From contig JAUKTV010000001.1 in NCBI GenBank assembly GCA_030549205.1, forward strand, positions 4,216,001 through 4,280,000: a stretch of DNA of 64,000 nucleotides, written 5' to 3'. This document shows, piece by piece, positions 11,146 to 22,103 of the stretch. The first letter of the stretch is position 1. Every line of letters begins with the position of its first letter. The position numbers were made by a program, and so were the translations under genes. Source of the stretch: Apiosordaria backusii (taxonomy: Eukaryota; Ascomycota; Sordariomycetes; Sordariales; Lasiosphaeriaceae). The notes under the pieces are model-generated. The model did no database searches and was not told where the DNA came from. It was given only the letters and a program-made list of their open reading frames with translations.

Positions 11146-14100
11146 TCACTCCCAAACACTCCCCCCCAACCCCATCTCCAACCTCCTCATCTCCTCCTCC
11201 TCTTCTCGTTGTTGTTGCTGCCGCTCCCTCGCCATATCCTTCACCGCACTATCCACATCCCACAACCCCCCACCCACACCAAGGAAGTCATCCAGGTTCA
11301 GCATGACTTCAGACACTGGGTCCTGTGTTTCCTCCTCTTCTTGTGTCTCTTCTTGTGTCTCCTCCTCCCCTTCCCCTTGCCCTACCCCATCCCGTTGCTG
11401 ATCTTCTTGCTCTGTACCATCACAGTCATCAATCACAATCCCCAATTGCGAATCCAGTTGCGACTGCAACAGCCCCTCTTCATCATCACCATCACCTCCT
11501 TCTTGCTGTTGTTGTTGTTGTTGCCGTTGCTGCTGGATAGGAGAAGAGTGCCGATAAGCACAATCAGCCAAAACAAACGCCTCTGCCATCGCCTCCACCC
11601 CCGGGCTCTCGCACACCTGTTGACTCGCGCTCGGCAGCAGTGCCCTCTTCTGTCTTAGCTTCGCCACCGGGTTGGCGAGGGTGGTATGCCCCAGCCTCTT
11701 GGTAGCCACCTTGGCAAAGTGCTTCGCGAATTTTTCTGTTGAAGCCGTGGGAAGGTCCGCTGATAGGGATGATGGAGGTGGGGAACAAGGGCGCGTTTTT
11801 TTGTTGGGAACAGAGGCTGTAACTGGGGTGGTCGGGATGGAGGCAGTGATGGCGGTAGGGGTTGTGGAGGGGAACTCGGCTGAGAAATAGGGGGAGGATG
11901 GGTCAGAGTCGGGAGGGGGTATTGGTGAGGATGCAGGAATGGCGGGGATCTCGCCGGGGAGAGGGGCGAAGGTGACGTGTTTTCTCTTTCTAGGGACCGA
12001 AGGGGTAGTAGAACTGGAGAGGCTTTGCCTGAGGAGACTTTTTGGTTTGGTGGTAGGTGTCGGTCTTAGGCTACGACCGCCGCTGGACAGGATACCTGGT
12101 GTCCAGGGGTTGGTGGTGGCAGCGTCAAATAAAAGTTGGGTGCTACTTATTTGGGCTGCGCTGTTTCTCACAGAAGAGGACATGGTTGATATCTTTCTTC
12201 GTTTGGCTGGCTGGGGGGACGGGGTCATGAAGTCCCGGAAGGACTTGGTGGAGAGGCTGAAGTTGTTGTTTTCAGGAGTTCGTTGCGCTGATTTGTTGGA
12301 TTCCGGGGTTGAGAGTTGGGCTATGGATGCTTGAGAGTTGTTGTTGTTGTTGTTGCAGTCGGGAATAATGATTTGAGGAGGTGGAGTTTCAGGTCTTTGG
12401 AGGACGGCGCTGTTGGCAGGCGACGAGAAAGGGACAAAAGACCGGATCTCTGGGGCTGGTGGTATTGTTACTTGGAGCTGGGAGTCTCCTTTTGCCCAGG
12501 GACTTTGTGTCTTTGCCGACTGACAAGAGTCTGGAGCTGAAAGTGCGGCAACTCTGCTGGGAACTGGTGTATCGATATCACCTCCCAGAGGCAACGATAC
12601 CGTATCTGCTGCCCAGGGGCTTTGTTCCGCCGGCGCCGGAGAACGAGACCGGTGTGGTGAGACAGAAGTGGATTTGCTTTCAGAAATAGTCTCGGTCACC
12701 TCTTGTGCCTTCTCAGGGTCGGTAACATTTCCGGTGTCGATGTCCATTTCTTCTGCCTCACTCGCTGTCTCACTCCCTGCCAGTGACTCCTTTTCCATGT
12801 TGGTCGGTATATTGTCATGGTCCAGGGCTACTTCAGCGGCAGGGCCGGCTTCTGGGTGGTCCAACACCATCTGTGAAGTCACAATGCCAGGCGAGTATAG
12901 TGATGCGGTCTCGTCAGCCAGACTAGAACGAGGTGCTGCATCAACCAGCTGTTCCTCAGTGGTCACCGCCTCAGTGTCTGACGTTTTGGCTGTAAGAGGT
13001 ATTACAACATCGTTGGTGGTGTAGCTAGATTCGGTCCCTTGTTCCAGCACCCTTCTAATGGCGCTGAGTCCCTGTGTAGCTCGTTGGGCAATTTCTGCCA
13101 TCAAACCATTGACCGCAGGGGCCAAAGAACCAGGAGACATAACAGTCGCTGGGTCTGGTACTGGCTCTGTCGCCGGTGCGGATACTCGTTCTGGCTCTGG
13201 CGCGCATTTTGGTTCTGGTGCAGGTGCAGGTGCTAGTACTGCCCGTTCAAGTACTTGCGGTTCAAGTACATGTGGCTCAGGTATTTGTGGTTCTGAGACT
13301 TGAAGTTCTGGTCCCGCCGACACGAACAGTATTGATAATCTAGGCGGTTGTGGTTCAGGCTCTTCAGGCTCTGGTTTTAAACCCATGTTCTGAACTGTAA
13401 CCTCCTCAGCCGCCTCAGCCGTCTCAATCTCCACAGGACCACTCTTGACCATGTGATCAACATTTGTCTCTTCTGCTGCTGGTGGGCCAGCATTCACGTT
13501 CTCCAAAACTTCTGAACTAGGTTGCTCTGTGATTGCAGCCTTATCAGGTTCAGGCACAGCAGGCTCCCTCGCGTTGTACAACGTCAGCACGGGTGCCGAG
13601 TCAAGACGAAAAGCTAACCCCGAAGTCCGTCTTGTGGCGTCGAGGCCAGGTTTAGGCCACAGCAGCCGTTTGGGGGAGCCAAGTACAGCCGCAACATCTT
13701 GTGACGATGACTCTCTTTCACACGAAAAGTTGCCCATGCTGACATCTTCCCGATCTTCCTCAGAAGAAGACGGAGGAACCAGGGTAGGGCCATCAATTTG
13801 TGAAGGCATACGTTGAGAACTTTCAACTGCGCATTGCTCTGGGTTTTTGCTGTCGCTCTGAGGTTCAACTTGTCCTTGGGTCACGTTCTGAACCTCAAAC
13901 TCTGGCGGAATAACCACTTGATCATTGTCGGATGAGCTTGGCGCTGTAGCCTGCGGTGTATCCTGGTCTGTCCGCATAGTGCCGTGTGTCTGATCCTCCG
14001 CCACACGGATCTCGGGTAGAGCTTCATCATGTTGATTCCGCTCTTCGTTTGTATTTTGGCTTCCAAGTACCACGCCAGATAGTCTGCTGCTCTTGCGCAG

Positions 14101-15351
14101 CGGTAAATTTCGTTGCTTCTGGCGTGTCTTGCGAAATCGAAAGCTGCCATCCGTTTGGGTACTGCCTGGAAGCTTTTTAGATGCCGTTGTCACCGCTGAA
14201 CCAACATCGGCGGGCGTCTTGATCGCGGCGGGCGCTTCGAGGGGCTGTTGGACGAGTATTTTCGGAGCTGGTGTGCAATTTTTGAGGGGGCTCCCTGATA
14301 GGGGCTGCCTGACAGGCGAGCTTTTGCTTGACTCCCTTGAATAGAAACTCTCCTCAAATAGTCTTATAGCGTGTGGTGACAGATCAATAATCGGCAAAAG
14401 CATTGCCTGCCCGGCCCCCGGCGTTTGATCTTGTCGTTGCGGCGGCGGCTCTTCATCGCGGGGACTTGGGTTCGTATACACCATAGTCTTCTTCGGGCGT
14501 ATAGGCGTGATAACGAAGGGAGAATCGGGCGGAGGCGACAGTTCACTAGATGTGCCACCGTTGAGAATCACTGGAGCAGGTGGTTTGGAGGGTGTAACGT
14601 CGGGCTCGGTTTGCGACGGATAATGATTGGTAGGGGCAGCATTAACAGGTATTTCGGCGAGAACCCGATCCCTCCAATGTTGCACCCTGAGAAGGCTCTC
14701 ATCGTCGGCATCCTGTGTTGGTGCGTCGTCAAGTTGCACAATGTTGCTCTGAGGGCTCGAAAGCTCAGAGGACTCGTAGGGCGCAAGCGGTTGGATATTG
14801 GCCACAGGCTTCTTCGCAGTTGGCGGACGCTTCCTTTTTGAAGACTTGCGCACCCCCGATTTGGAGCGCCAGGGGTTGGTCCACCCAGAGGCCTTCGTGA
14901 AAGGGCCTGAGAGGGAGGCTGAAATCAAATGAAGCCGCTTCCCCTCGAGATAGCGACGGGCTTGTGCCTCGCATCGTTCCCGTCGGTCGGCCGGGCTATC
15001 GTAATCGTCATCATCAGAGCCAATGTACAAGACATCATCGGGATCGTGGTTCGCTTCGCAGTATACGTCTTGATCGCCAAAATGGTCGGGTTGGAGAAAC
15101 CGGCGCTCCTGGTTGCCTTGGACCCAACCATTGGTCATCTTCGGTGGTGGGAGGTAATGATGATCTTGCGACGCAACATGGATGAGGTTGCCGCTGATGT
15201 CGATGCTGCCGGAGGTGCTTGAGGCCGAAGCGCAATTCGTGGTGGACCAGGATGCTGGAATCGAAGCTTCGTTTGTTGTTGAAATGGCGCCGCCAGGTTG
15301 CCAGGCCCCAAAATTGGGGGAGTGGGGGGACGTGCACTGCGACGCGTGCAA
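11146..15351 (-). CDS. Large intrinsically disordered, probably nuclear protein (1401 residues)
   Basis: I do not recognise this protein. It is one uninterrupted frame of 1401 codons with coding-like composition, so it is almost certainly real. Nearly all of it is low in hydrophobics and rich in Ser, Pro, Glu and Gln. Basic clusters that resemble nuclear signals are KSSKRKRPPTAKKP near residue 175, AKRRKIS near 1100 and PRKRKHVTFAP near 1170. Residues about 680-735 are a degenerate repeat of xEPQ/xEPx units, ending in Ala-Pro-rich text. A poly-Asn tract (near 1015) and a Gln-rich tract (near 1280) come from trinucleotide repeats. A short, more structured C-terminus contains LDDFLGVGGGLWDVDSAVKD and a Glu-rich helix. 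Many Ser/Thr-Pro sites suggest phosphorylation. The start at 15351 is the first ATG; a later start cannot be excluded. Confidence 0.75.
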   Translation of the reverse strand: MHASQCTSPHSPNFGAWQPGGAISTTNEASIPASWSTTNCASASSTSGSIDISGNLIHVASQDHHYLPPPKMTNGWVQGNQERRFLQPDHFGDQDVYCEANHDPDDVLYIGSDDDDYDSPADRRERCEAQARRYLEGKRLHLISASLSGPFTKASGWTNPWRSKSGVRKSSKRKRPPTAKKPVANIQPLAPYESSELSSPQSNIVQLDDAPTQDADDESLLRVQHWRDRVLAEIPVNAAPTNHYPSQTEPDVTPSKPPAPVILNGGTSSELSPPPDSPFVITPIRPKKTMVYTNPSPRDEEPPPQRQDQTPGAGQAMLLPIIDLSPHAIRLFEESFYSRESSKSSPVRQPLSGSPLKNCTPAPKILVQQPLEAPAAIKTPADVGSAVTTASKKLPGSTQTDGSFRFRKTRQKQRNLPLRKSSRLSGVVLGSQNTNEERNQHDEALPEIRVAEDQTHGTMRTDQDTPQATAPSSSDNDQVVIPPEFEVQNVTQGQVEPQSDSKNPEQCAVESSQRMPSQIDGPTLVPPSSSEEDREDVSMGNFSCERESSSQDVAAVLGSPKRLLWPKPGLDATRRTSGLAFRLDSAPVLTLYNAREPAVPEPDKAAITEQPSSEVLENVNAGPPAAEETNVDHMVKSGPVEIETAEAAEEVTVQNMGLKPEPEEPEPQPPRLSILFVSAGPELQVSEPQIPEPHVLEPQVLERAVLAPAPAPEPKCAPEPERVSAPATEPVPDPATVMSPGSLAPAVNGLMAEIAQRATQGLSAIRRVLEQGTESSYTTNDVVIPLTAKTSDTEAVTTEEQLVDAAPRSSLADETASLYSPGIVTSQMVLDHPEAGPAAEVALDHDNIPTNMEKESLAGSETASEAEEMDIDTGNVTDPEKAQEVTETISESKSTSVSPHRSRSPAPAEQSPWAADTVSLPLGGDIDTPVPSRVAALSAPDSCQSAKTQSPWAKGDSQLQVTIPPAPEIRSFVPFSSPANSAVLQRPETPPPQIIIPDCNNNNNNSQASIAQLSTPESNKSAQRTPENNNFSLSTKSFRDFMTPSPQPAKRRKISTMSSSVRNSAAQISSTQLLFDAATTNPWTPGILSSGGRSLRPTPTTKPKSLLRQSLSSSTTPSVPRKRKHVTFAPLPGEIPAIPASSPIPPPDSDPSSPYFSAEFPSTTPTAITASIPTTPVTASVPNKKTRPCSPPPSSLSADLPTASTEKFAKHFAKVATKRLGHTTLANPVAKLRQKRALLPSASQQVCESPGVEAMAEAFVLADCAYRHSSPIQQQRQQQQQQQEGGDGDDEEGLLQSQLDSQLGIVIDDCDGTEQEDQQRDGVGQGEGEEETQEETQEEEETQDPVSEVMLNLDDFLGVGGGLWDVDSAVKDMARERQQQQREEEEEMRRLEMGLGGSVWE

Positions 15352-17877
15352 ATCAATTAAACACGGTCACGAAGTCACATGATCACAACCTCACTTTAAG
15401 GGGTTTCTCCTCCAGACGACCACTTACTGCGCAGTAGACAGCGACAGCAACGTCTCCTTTGTTGAGAAAAACAAATCCCCAGTTCATCAAGACATCAAAA
15501 TCCCACCGGCCAGCTCCCCAGCTGGAAGCGGAGGTGACCAGCTACGAAACCTCCGGCCTTTTCTTCGAATCGAATGGGGGGCTTTGGTTGATCCCCGGAG
15601 TGGCTGGGAACAACCCCAATACCATTACCACTTGACCATGAGCCATGAGGGCGTTGTGGTGAGGGTACTGGGGTCATTGAAAGCAAACCCTTGAAACTCA
15701 TACATACACCGCATGTCCTGGAGTGACGACACAGAGTAAGGATACGTTGTCTGACTGGAGTGGATGTAATTGCATGTCGGTTTTGGATGACATCTCGGAT
15801 ATCACTGTCTCAACCATCCGTAGGAAAGTTGTCTGCCTGTTCTCCAATCTCAAGGCCATCATGAGCTGGTCTCCTGCCCTCTAGAAACACCTGATTTCAA
15901 GCTGAAAACATATTTTGGCCACCTCTATGTCTAGCCTTCTTGGTCCTGATTCTTCAGTGTTGATGGCCCTTGGTTTGCCATTACTCCGTCGTCTTCGGGT
16001 CTCCTTTCTACCTCTCATAATTTTGTGCCACATATCTCATTATTATTTCCTTCTGCTATGATTATACTGTGTTTCTTTTTGCTACACAACCCACTGACTT
16101 TTCCATTTTCTGGGTGAATAAGGAACAAGTGCGTGCTTTTACTTAAGTTGAACCCTCGTCCCTCTTTGTACTATTTCCGTTGATTGCAGCCTGGCGGTTG
16201 GCGTGTCTCGGCTCTATCCACTCAGCCCCTTTTCCAGGTCCTGTGGAATGCTGGTAGATGACCATCTCATAACCGGTCCCAAGCAGTGTCTGTTGAAGTT
16301 ACCTTTACCTACAGATCCAAGAATAAAAATACTGCCGCAAGTGGGCCGATGTTGCTGGTCAACTTGGGACTTTTTGCACCAATGTCTGCATAGCTTGTTT
16401 CCTGACGATATTTGAACTTAAGCAGATCCTTTAAGTTAGAATTGTCAATCACTGAAGTCAAAGGCCGGTGATGTGTTTGTTCGTGCTTGGTCATAACTCC
16501 GTGCTTCCCTCGTTTGGAGGATGGAGACAGGCCTTCTCAATGTCAAATCAGCCCCAGATTGAGTCACGGGTGCGTTAAGATGCCCTCATTTAATCTAGAA
16601 ATGCCTTCCTCTATTTCTTCCATGGAATTTCAAAATTGTGAACGGGGTGGAACGGCTTCACAGTGCTGCTGTCTCAACAACCGCAATTGTTTATAGAGTG
16701 ACAGTGACGGGGTCAGTGACGGTCAACCCAGCTGCAATCCATCGTGATCGAAAACTTGGCTTATCTCTGTTTTTTATCGTCTTTGCCGACAATGTCGTCA
16801 TCAGGGAGCAACTTGTAAGATACAAGGGCTTCCAGGCTGTGCCAGAACCGTCGCTCCTGCCTCATCAACCCTCGGAGCATCGATAACCACCAAGCCAACC
16901 TCCGATAAGGGCCTACAGCCCCCCTCACGAAGACGGTGGTTGGCCAGGAACGTGCCGATAGCGTATCGTAGGCACTGTTCAAGTGCTCCTTTTATCTGTG
17001 CTTAGATATCGTGCTCCAGACGTTGCTCCTCTCCAATTCTTTTCCACCTATAAATTATTTACTCTCCAATCTTCTTCCATTCCCTTCATTCTCATCATGA
17101 CATCTAATTCTTCGACATCTAATCCTTTGCCATCTCCTTGGATATCCCTACATGGTCTCACTTCAGGAGTTTGGGAGATACGATAACCATCACGACACGA
17201 CAAACAGATTGCTTGTTTGCTGACCTTTGCTCGCTTTACATTGCAACATCGCTCAGGCCCTACACGTAGACACCAAGAAGATATACCAAGAAACAGTCAC
17301 CGAAGACAGATACTTCAACACACACAGTCGGGGTCAGACACTCAGAAACAGACACCAAAGATAGGCGCCGAGACCAGGACGACGAGACCTAGCCACCGAC
17401 CGGGACCCAGACACCGGGAGACAAGCGCCAAGTAACAGACGCCGAGAATCATCACCTTGCTGTCGTCGACAAGCGGGGATCAACAGACCAGTATCAGAAC
17501 CGCACCGCCGCGCTGAGAAGTGCCATCTATTAGGGTAAGTCAGTCCAAGCCCTTGCCACAAAACGCGCTTCGGATCGTTCGAATTGCTTCTTCTTGCGTG
17601 ACCGAGGGCTAACGGCAACTCGCTAGCTCGCGCATCAAAGGTCGTTCGCAGCTGCTGCTCTTCCATCTCGCTCTGGTCTGAGCAAACCCGCTTTGGCGTC
17701 TGATTCACCCACCACACCCACTTCTCTCCTGAGGCCAAATTTTCTTGCGCCTTGCAAGACCTTTTCTCCGTTTCCGACTCTGCTTTTCTCCCTCACTACT
17801 CTCCACAACCTTGATTACCTTAGTCCACGGCTGCAATTCTCTCGTCTCTCCCGCGAATAGTCACTCAGCTCAACACC
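15352..17877. other. 2.5-kb non-coding stretch, including the probable 5' leader of the next gene
   Basis: There is no open frame here that I would defend; the longest candidates are below 140 codons and lack motifs. From about 17265 to 17460 the sequence repeats degenerate CAGACACC/CCGAGA units in a purine-rich plus strand. Its position 420-610 nt before the next start codon suggests a long 5' UTR. A frame of 68 codons at 15495-15701 (minus) was considered and not accepted. Confidence 0.5.
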
Positions 17878-20210
17878 ATGGTGTACATCACTTCCGACTC
17901 TGAGTCGGATGGTGAAGGTTTCCCTGGCGGTGGAGGCGCTCCTCTCTACTCGCCGCCCCCCCCTCAGCCTCCCACGGCTCTCATTGCGAGTCGCACAACG
18001 AAGGAGAAGCTGTCACCGGCCAACAGGCCCTCGCCGGTCAACAAACCTTCCCCTATCGGCTCAGAGATGGCCAGCAAACGCGCCGCTGAGAAGAAGCTCG
18101 CTGAGCAGCTTGAGCATGTGAAGCAGAACGGCAATCGTACCCCCGCCAACAAGGCGTTGTCGACACCTGTGTCTGCGTTGGCCTCAGGTCCTTCAGGTCG
18201 CGCGTCTTCAAGCTATCATGGCATTCATTCGCAGAATACTGCCTCCACTGATTCTCCTATTATTGACCAGTTCAACCAGCTTGCTCTGGTTTCGCCGCAC
18301 CAGCTCGCCAAGACAACGAGCCAGATTTTTAGGGGCGCTGCTGACAAGGTGTCGAGAGACGGCGAAGATGACAACATTCAGCAGAATCATAAGGTACGCC
18401 TATCGAATGTTTCTTGTTTGGAAACATGGCACTAACTCTTCATTAGGAGATGCGTAAGCAGTGTCGCTTGGTGCTCCGCCGAATCTGGGGCCTCCGCGAA
18501 GGCCTACATATGATGAAAGACGTCACGGGACACTCAGACGTGTTCCTGCAGCAGCTGGATTTCGATATCCAGGGACTTATCAATTCTATCTCTCAGATGA
18601 TGGATGAAGGGAATAAGGTCGGAAATGAACTACTCCGTCTTATTTCCCTTGCTGAGACGCACGGAAGCGAGAGTCGCAAGACTCAAGAGAACCTTCAGCG
18701 CTTCAAACAGGAGCATGAGAGCATCGTCAAAGAGTACAAGTCTGCCAAGGCAGAGCTCAAGCAGGTCCTGACCGACAACAAGTTGGAGGTCCAGATGGCC
18801 AGACAGAGAGTCAAAGAATTGGAAGAGCAGCGCACCACCCTTGATGAGATTGTTGCAACCTACAAGGTCAAGCATGCCAGAGACTCGGAGATGATCGAGT
18901 TATTTCGGGAGAGGATTGAGAAGCTCGAGATGGAGAACAGTTATCTGCGTGAGCAGGTTGATGGAAAGCGCAATCTCTGGATGCAAGTTCACACAGACCC
19001 CAAGGAGCGAAGTGCCGCCCTCAACATTGCCATGCAATCTTCTGTGGTTGTCCCCAGCCAGGAGCGTGGTATTTCTCGCCCGCTGTCTCACCATGTTACT
19101 CACATGAGTCTCCGCCCAAGCTCTCGACATGGCCCCCACCAGGATCGATCTGGCTTGTCACCCAACAACTCACAGCTGGTTCGGGCCCCCTATGGTGGAA
19201 CCTCCATCCTGCCAACCGGATCTCATTCTGTGAAGAACGGCCAGCCCAACAGCAGGGCTACTGGCGACAACTGGCGCCGCTCCACCCCTCGAACCTCAGT
19301 CCTTCGGGCGAATGAGGTTGGCAGTCCGTCCGAACGCCATCCGTCTTCGCCGTCTGCTACGTTTTCGGATTTGGAGAGCCCCGTGATGTTTAAGCAGACT
19401 GGCCAACAGCAGTGGGCCAACGAGTTTGAGGGCTTTTTCCGGTTGATGCTCGGATTTTGCAATTCGCACTTCAAGAGACTTACAGCGTCTCCTCAGACCA
19501 TCCATTCGCACATTCAGACCAAGGTGCCCAGCCTCTATGACTACATGTGCACAGTCATCAACCCTGCAACGCCGGAAGATGGCCAAGGCTATGCTCTTTC
19601 GCTCGTGTGCGAAACGAACACGCGGCCCTACTTTCTTTTCCGTCTCATGTTGCAGCATATTGTCAACCTCATCTTCACACCAGAGGGCTGGAGCGGGTTC
19701 ACCAAGGCTGTCGACGACGAGATGGAGCAACTTGGCCAAGTTCTGGAGTGCAGCAAGAAACCCTCTGAGCGCGACGTTGCCAGCAAGCGCCTGGCCGAGC
19801 TTGTCAAGGAAATCGAGGCAAGCCCGCAAGCGGCATCTTACCGCCACCGCAAAATCATTGACCACAATCAAGTGCTCAGGAAGATGATCTCGCCATTTAT
19901 CAAGATGGCAAAGGCCAACCAGGAGCCGATTTTGCACGACTTGTTCACCGTCACACAGGCTGCTTGGGAGCTGTCGTCCAAGCTACTGAAGGCGAACTGC
20001 ACCTTCCACTATGTCTTCAACGACACGGGTGCCAAATACTCGGCCGACGTCCACATGGCGGTTGAAACCTTCTTGAAGCCAGAGGACCTGGCTCTCAAGA
20101 ATTATCGGGTCAAGCTCTCCATCACTCCCATCGTCACCATGCGCAGCGACGCAAATCTTACCATCAAGGCCTCGCAGATCCTCAAGGCCAAAGTCCTGGT
20201 GATGCCCTAG
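17878..20210 (+). CDS. Coiled-coil protein of unknown function (759 residues)
   Basis: I do not recognise this protein. Exons 17878-18393 and 18447-20210 join in frame across a 53-nt GT-AG intron. Residues 1-165 are disordered: an acidic start (DSESDGE), a Pro run, then Ser/Pro/Lys-rich text. Residues about 175-345 form a long helical segment, with heptad-like Leu, Glu and Lys spacing from EMRKQCRLVLRRIW to KLEMENSYLREQV. Residues about 370-480 are again disordered. From about residue 490 (FEGFFRLMLGFCNSHFKRL) to the end the protein looks folded and mainly helical, finishing with a possible beta-rich segment. The domain order (disordered, coiled coil, disordered, helical) suggests a scaffold or cytoskeleton-linked protein, but that is inference. 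The ATG has CACC upstream, a good context. Confidence 0.82.
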
Positions 20211-22103
20211 GCTCGGAGTCATCACTACTGTTTACACCAGTTGTATCCGTTTCTTTTCATTTTCAGTCGTTCATGCACTATCTCGTCACGCGACCAGCCA
20301 CAGTCGCTCTAATATTTTCCTTTTATCGCCATTTTCCTTTTCTTCATCAGCATCTCCGCGGCCTATTCCAGAGAGGAAATAGAGGCTTGGATCTGGATTA
20401 TCTTGGGGAGACCCTTGGGCAGATACACTTTGGTACTCGGCAATAATCCTAGAGTACCATCCTCATCCTCACTTTGACCCGGCACAGCAAAGGCATTTTT
20501 CACTCGACAACAGTGGACAAGATGCTTCTTTCCCGATCTCAATACTTCACAGCATTTTACACACAAGTTTTCCTTTTTTCTTTACTCAGGCACATCAGCA
20601 AATCCCTCAGCAAGAAGGGGTTGATCGAGGCTTCACACCAGAACTTTTCCACTCGACTACAGCGGACAAGATGCTGGTTTAGCCAATGCGCAATACTTGC
20701 AGCAACTGTACAACATACTTTCTTTTCAACCTTGCGACTCACACCAAGCGAGGATATGCAGCAAGGGGGATCTCACTAGCAATCAAATTCCATTTCATGA
20801 GATGAAAAAAGGGAATTCCACACATTACCGATATCGCATCATATTGCCCCAACTCACTCCCCACTGTATCACAGCAGCTAATATTTCACATTCCTCTTCA
20901 TCGACATCTTCTCGCAGCTGGTTTTTGATCATCTGGGCATTGGGTGTATACAAAGTGGAAGGATGGAGGGAAGTATTTACTGGTGATGAGTCGCAGAAGT
21001 ACATATCACATACATCGATCCACTTAATTTGGGGGTGATGGGAGGAGGTTGGGGTTTTGTTTCCTGGCTTACATTTCGGGTGATTTGGATGGATGGGACC
21101 GGTGGGTAGATGGAAAAGAGGGGTCGAGATGGATGGATGGGTGTAGTCTGCTTCGTTTATATGCAGGCCGTGAATACCCTACATAGCAATGTTAAATTTG
21201 TACTTGGTAGTATTCTATGGTTTCTGCTAATGGGCGTGAATGTGATATCTACCTCCTTTGTCTATTTTTGGTGTCGGGTTGTGAGTCCGATGGGGGGGTG
21301 TACCTGTTAAAGAGCTGGAGGTTTAATGCAAAGCCGGCTTGTTTTCTAGGTACCTGGATACTGAGACCACTGGACTTGGGTTACATGATGGCAAATCCGA
21401 AGAGGAATATGGAACAGGCCCCGAACTTAAAATCTCGCACATGGTCGTTTCAGTTGCCGCTCAAAGCGAGGGCGTGATACCGACATAGCCTACGGCCTTT
21501 CAGGGGGCAGACCCGCCAGGCTGGGTCTTCCATGTATCTGCACGACATCGTTTAGCTTAACGTTTGAAGGTTAAATATCATCATCAGCCTTGCAGGCGTT
21601 AAGTGCGAGGCGCAGCATGAGGCCCGCACTGACCACCTTGATATGTTAGAGGTTATATGTTAGAGATCATATAAAACACCAAGGAACACTAACACTTACA
21701 TAGCCACAACATGGACAGGGGCGAAGTCACCAATGGGGAAACACTGCCTCTGCCCTTTGTGGAAGGATGACCATTGGTCCGAGGCAAGGTTGACAATAAG
21801 GCAGGAATTCTTATGTGCCACCAATTGACATTTCCAACAAGTGCGGGGTTATAACTTATACATAGGATAAGTTTCCGTATGTATCACAAGAGGGGTGCTC
21901 ATTATCAATTCATCCCAAGTTGTGAAAGACAACTTCAACCAACAGCTGACCGTGTCGCTCCACACAAACAAACACCAAACGCACCTGCCAGTGTTCATCT
22001 GATAATTTGCTTGCCTCCCTTTCATCATCAAGCAGCTTCCCCACTTATTAAGCACCTGCTGATCTTCCCCTCAAAGTCAAACGCCTCCCCCCCCCCATAA
22101 AAA
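20211..22103. other. 1.9-kb non-coding gap with a degenerate duplication
   Basis: No gene is supported here. The gap contains a diverged direct duplication (see the repeat at 20496-20732). A further tract at about 21480-21650 has irregular GC-rich and AT-rich alternation, with no ORF. The end of the gap is the C-rich leader of the VWA gene. Confidence 0.5.
20496..20732 (+). repeat. Degenerate direct duplication, offset about 149 bp
   Basis: CACTCGACAACAGTGGACAA at 20501 recurs as CACTCGACTACAGCGGACAA at 20650. Both copies continue with GATGCT and later CAATACTT, and both are flanked by T-rich text. The two copies span roughly 20496-20575 and 20645-20732, with similarity weakening towards the right end. 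I see no coding capacity in either copy. Confidence 0.7.

Noticed and set aside
15495..15701. 68-codon minus-strand frame beside the 1401-residue gene
   Set aside because: Too short and motif-free; not joined to the neighbouring gene by any plausible intron.
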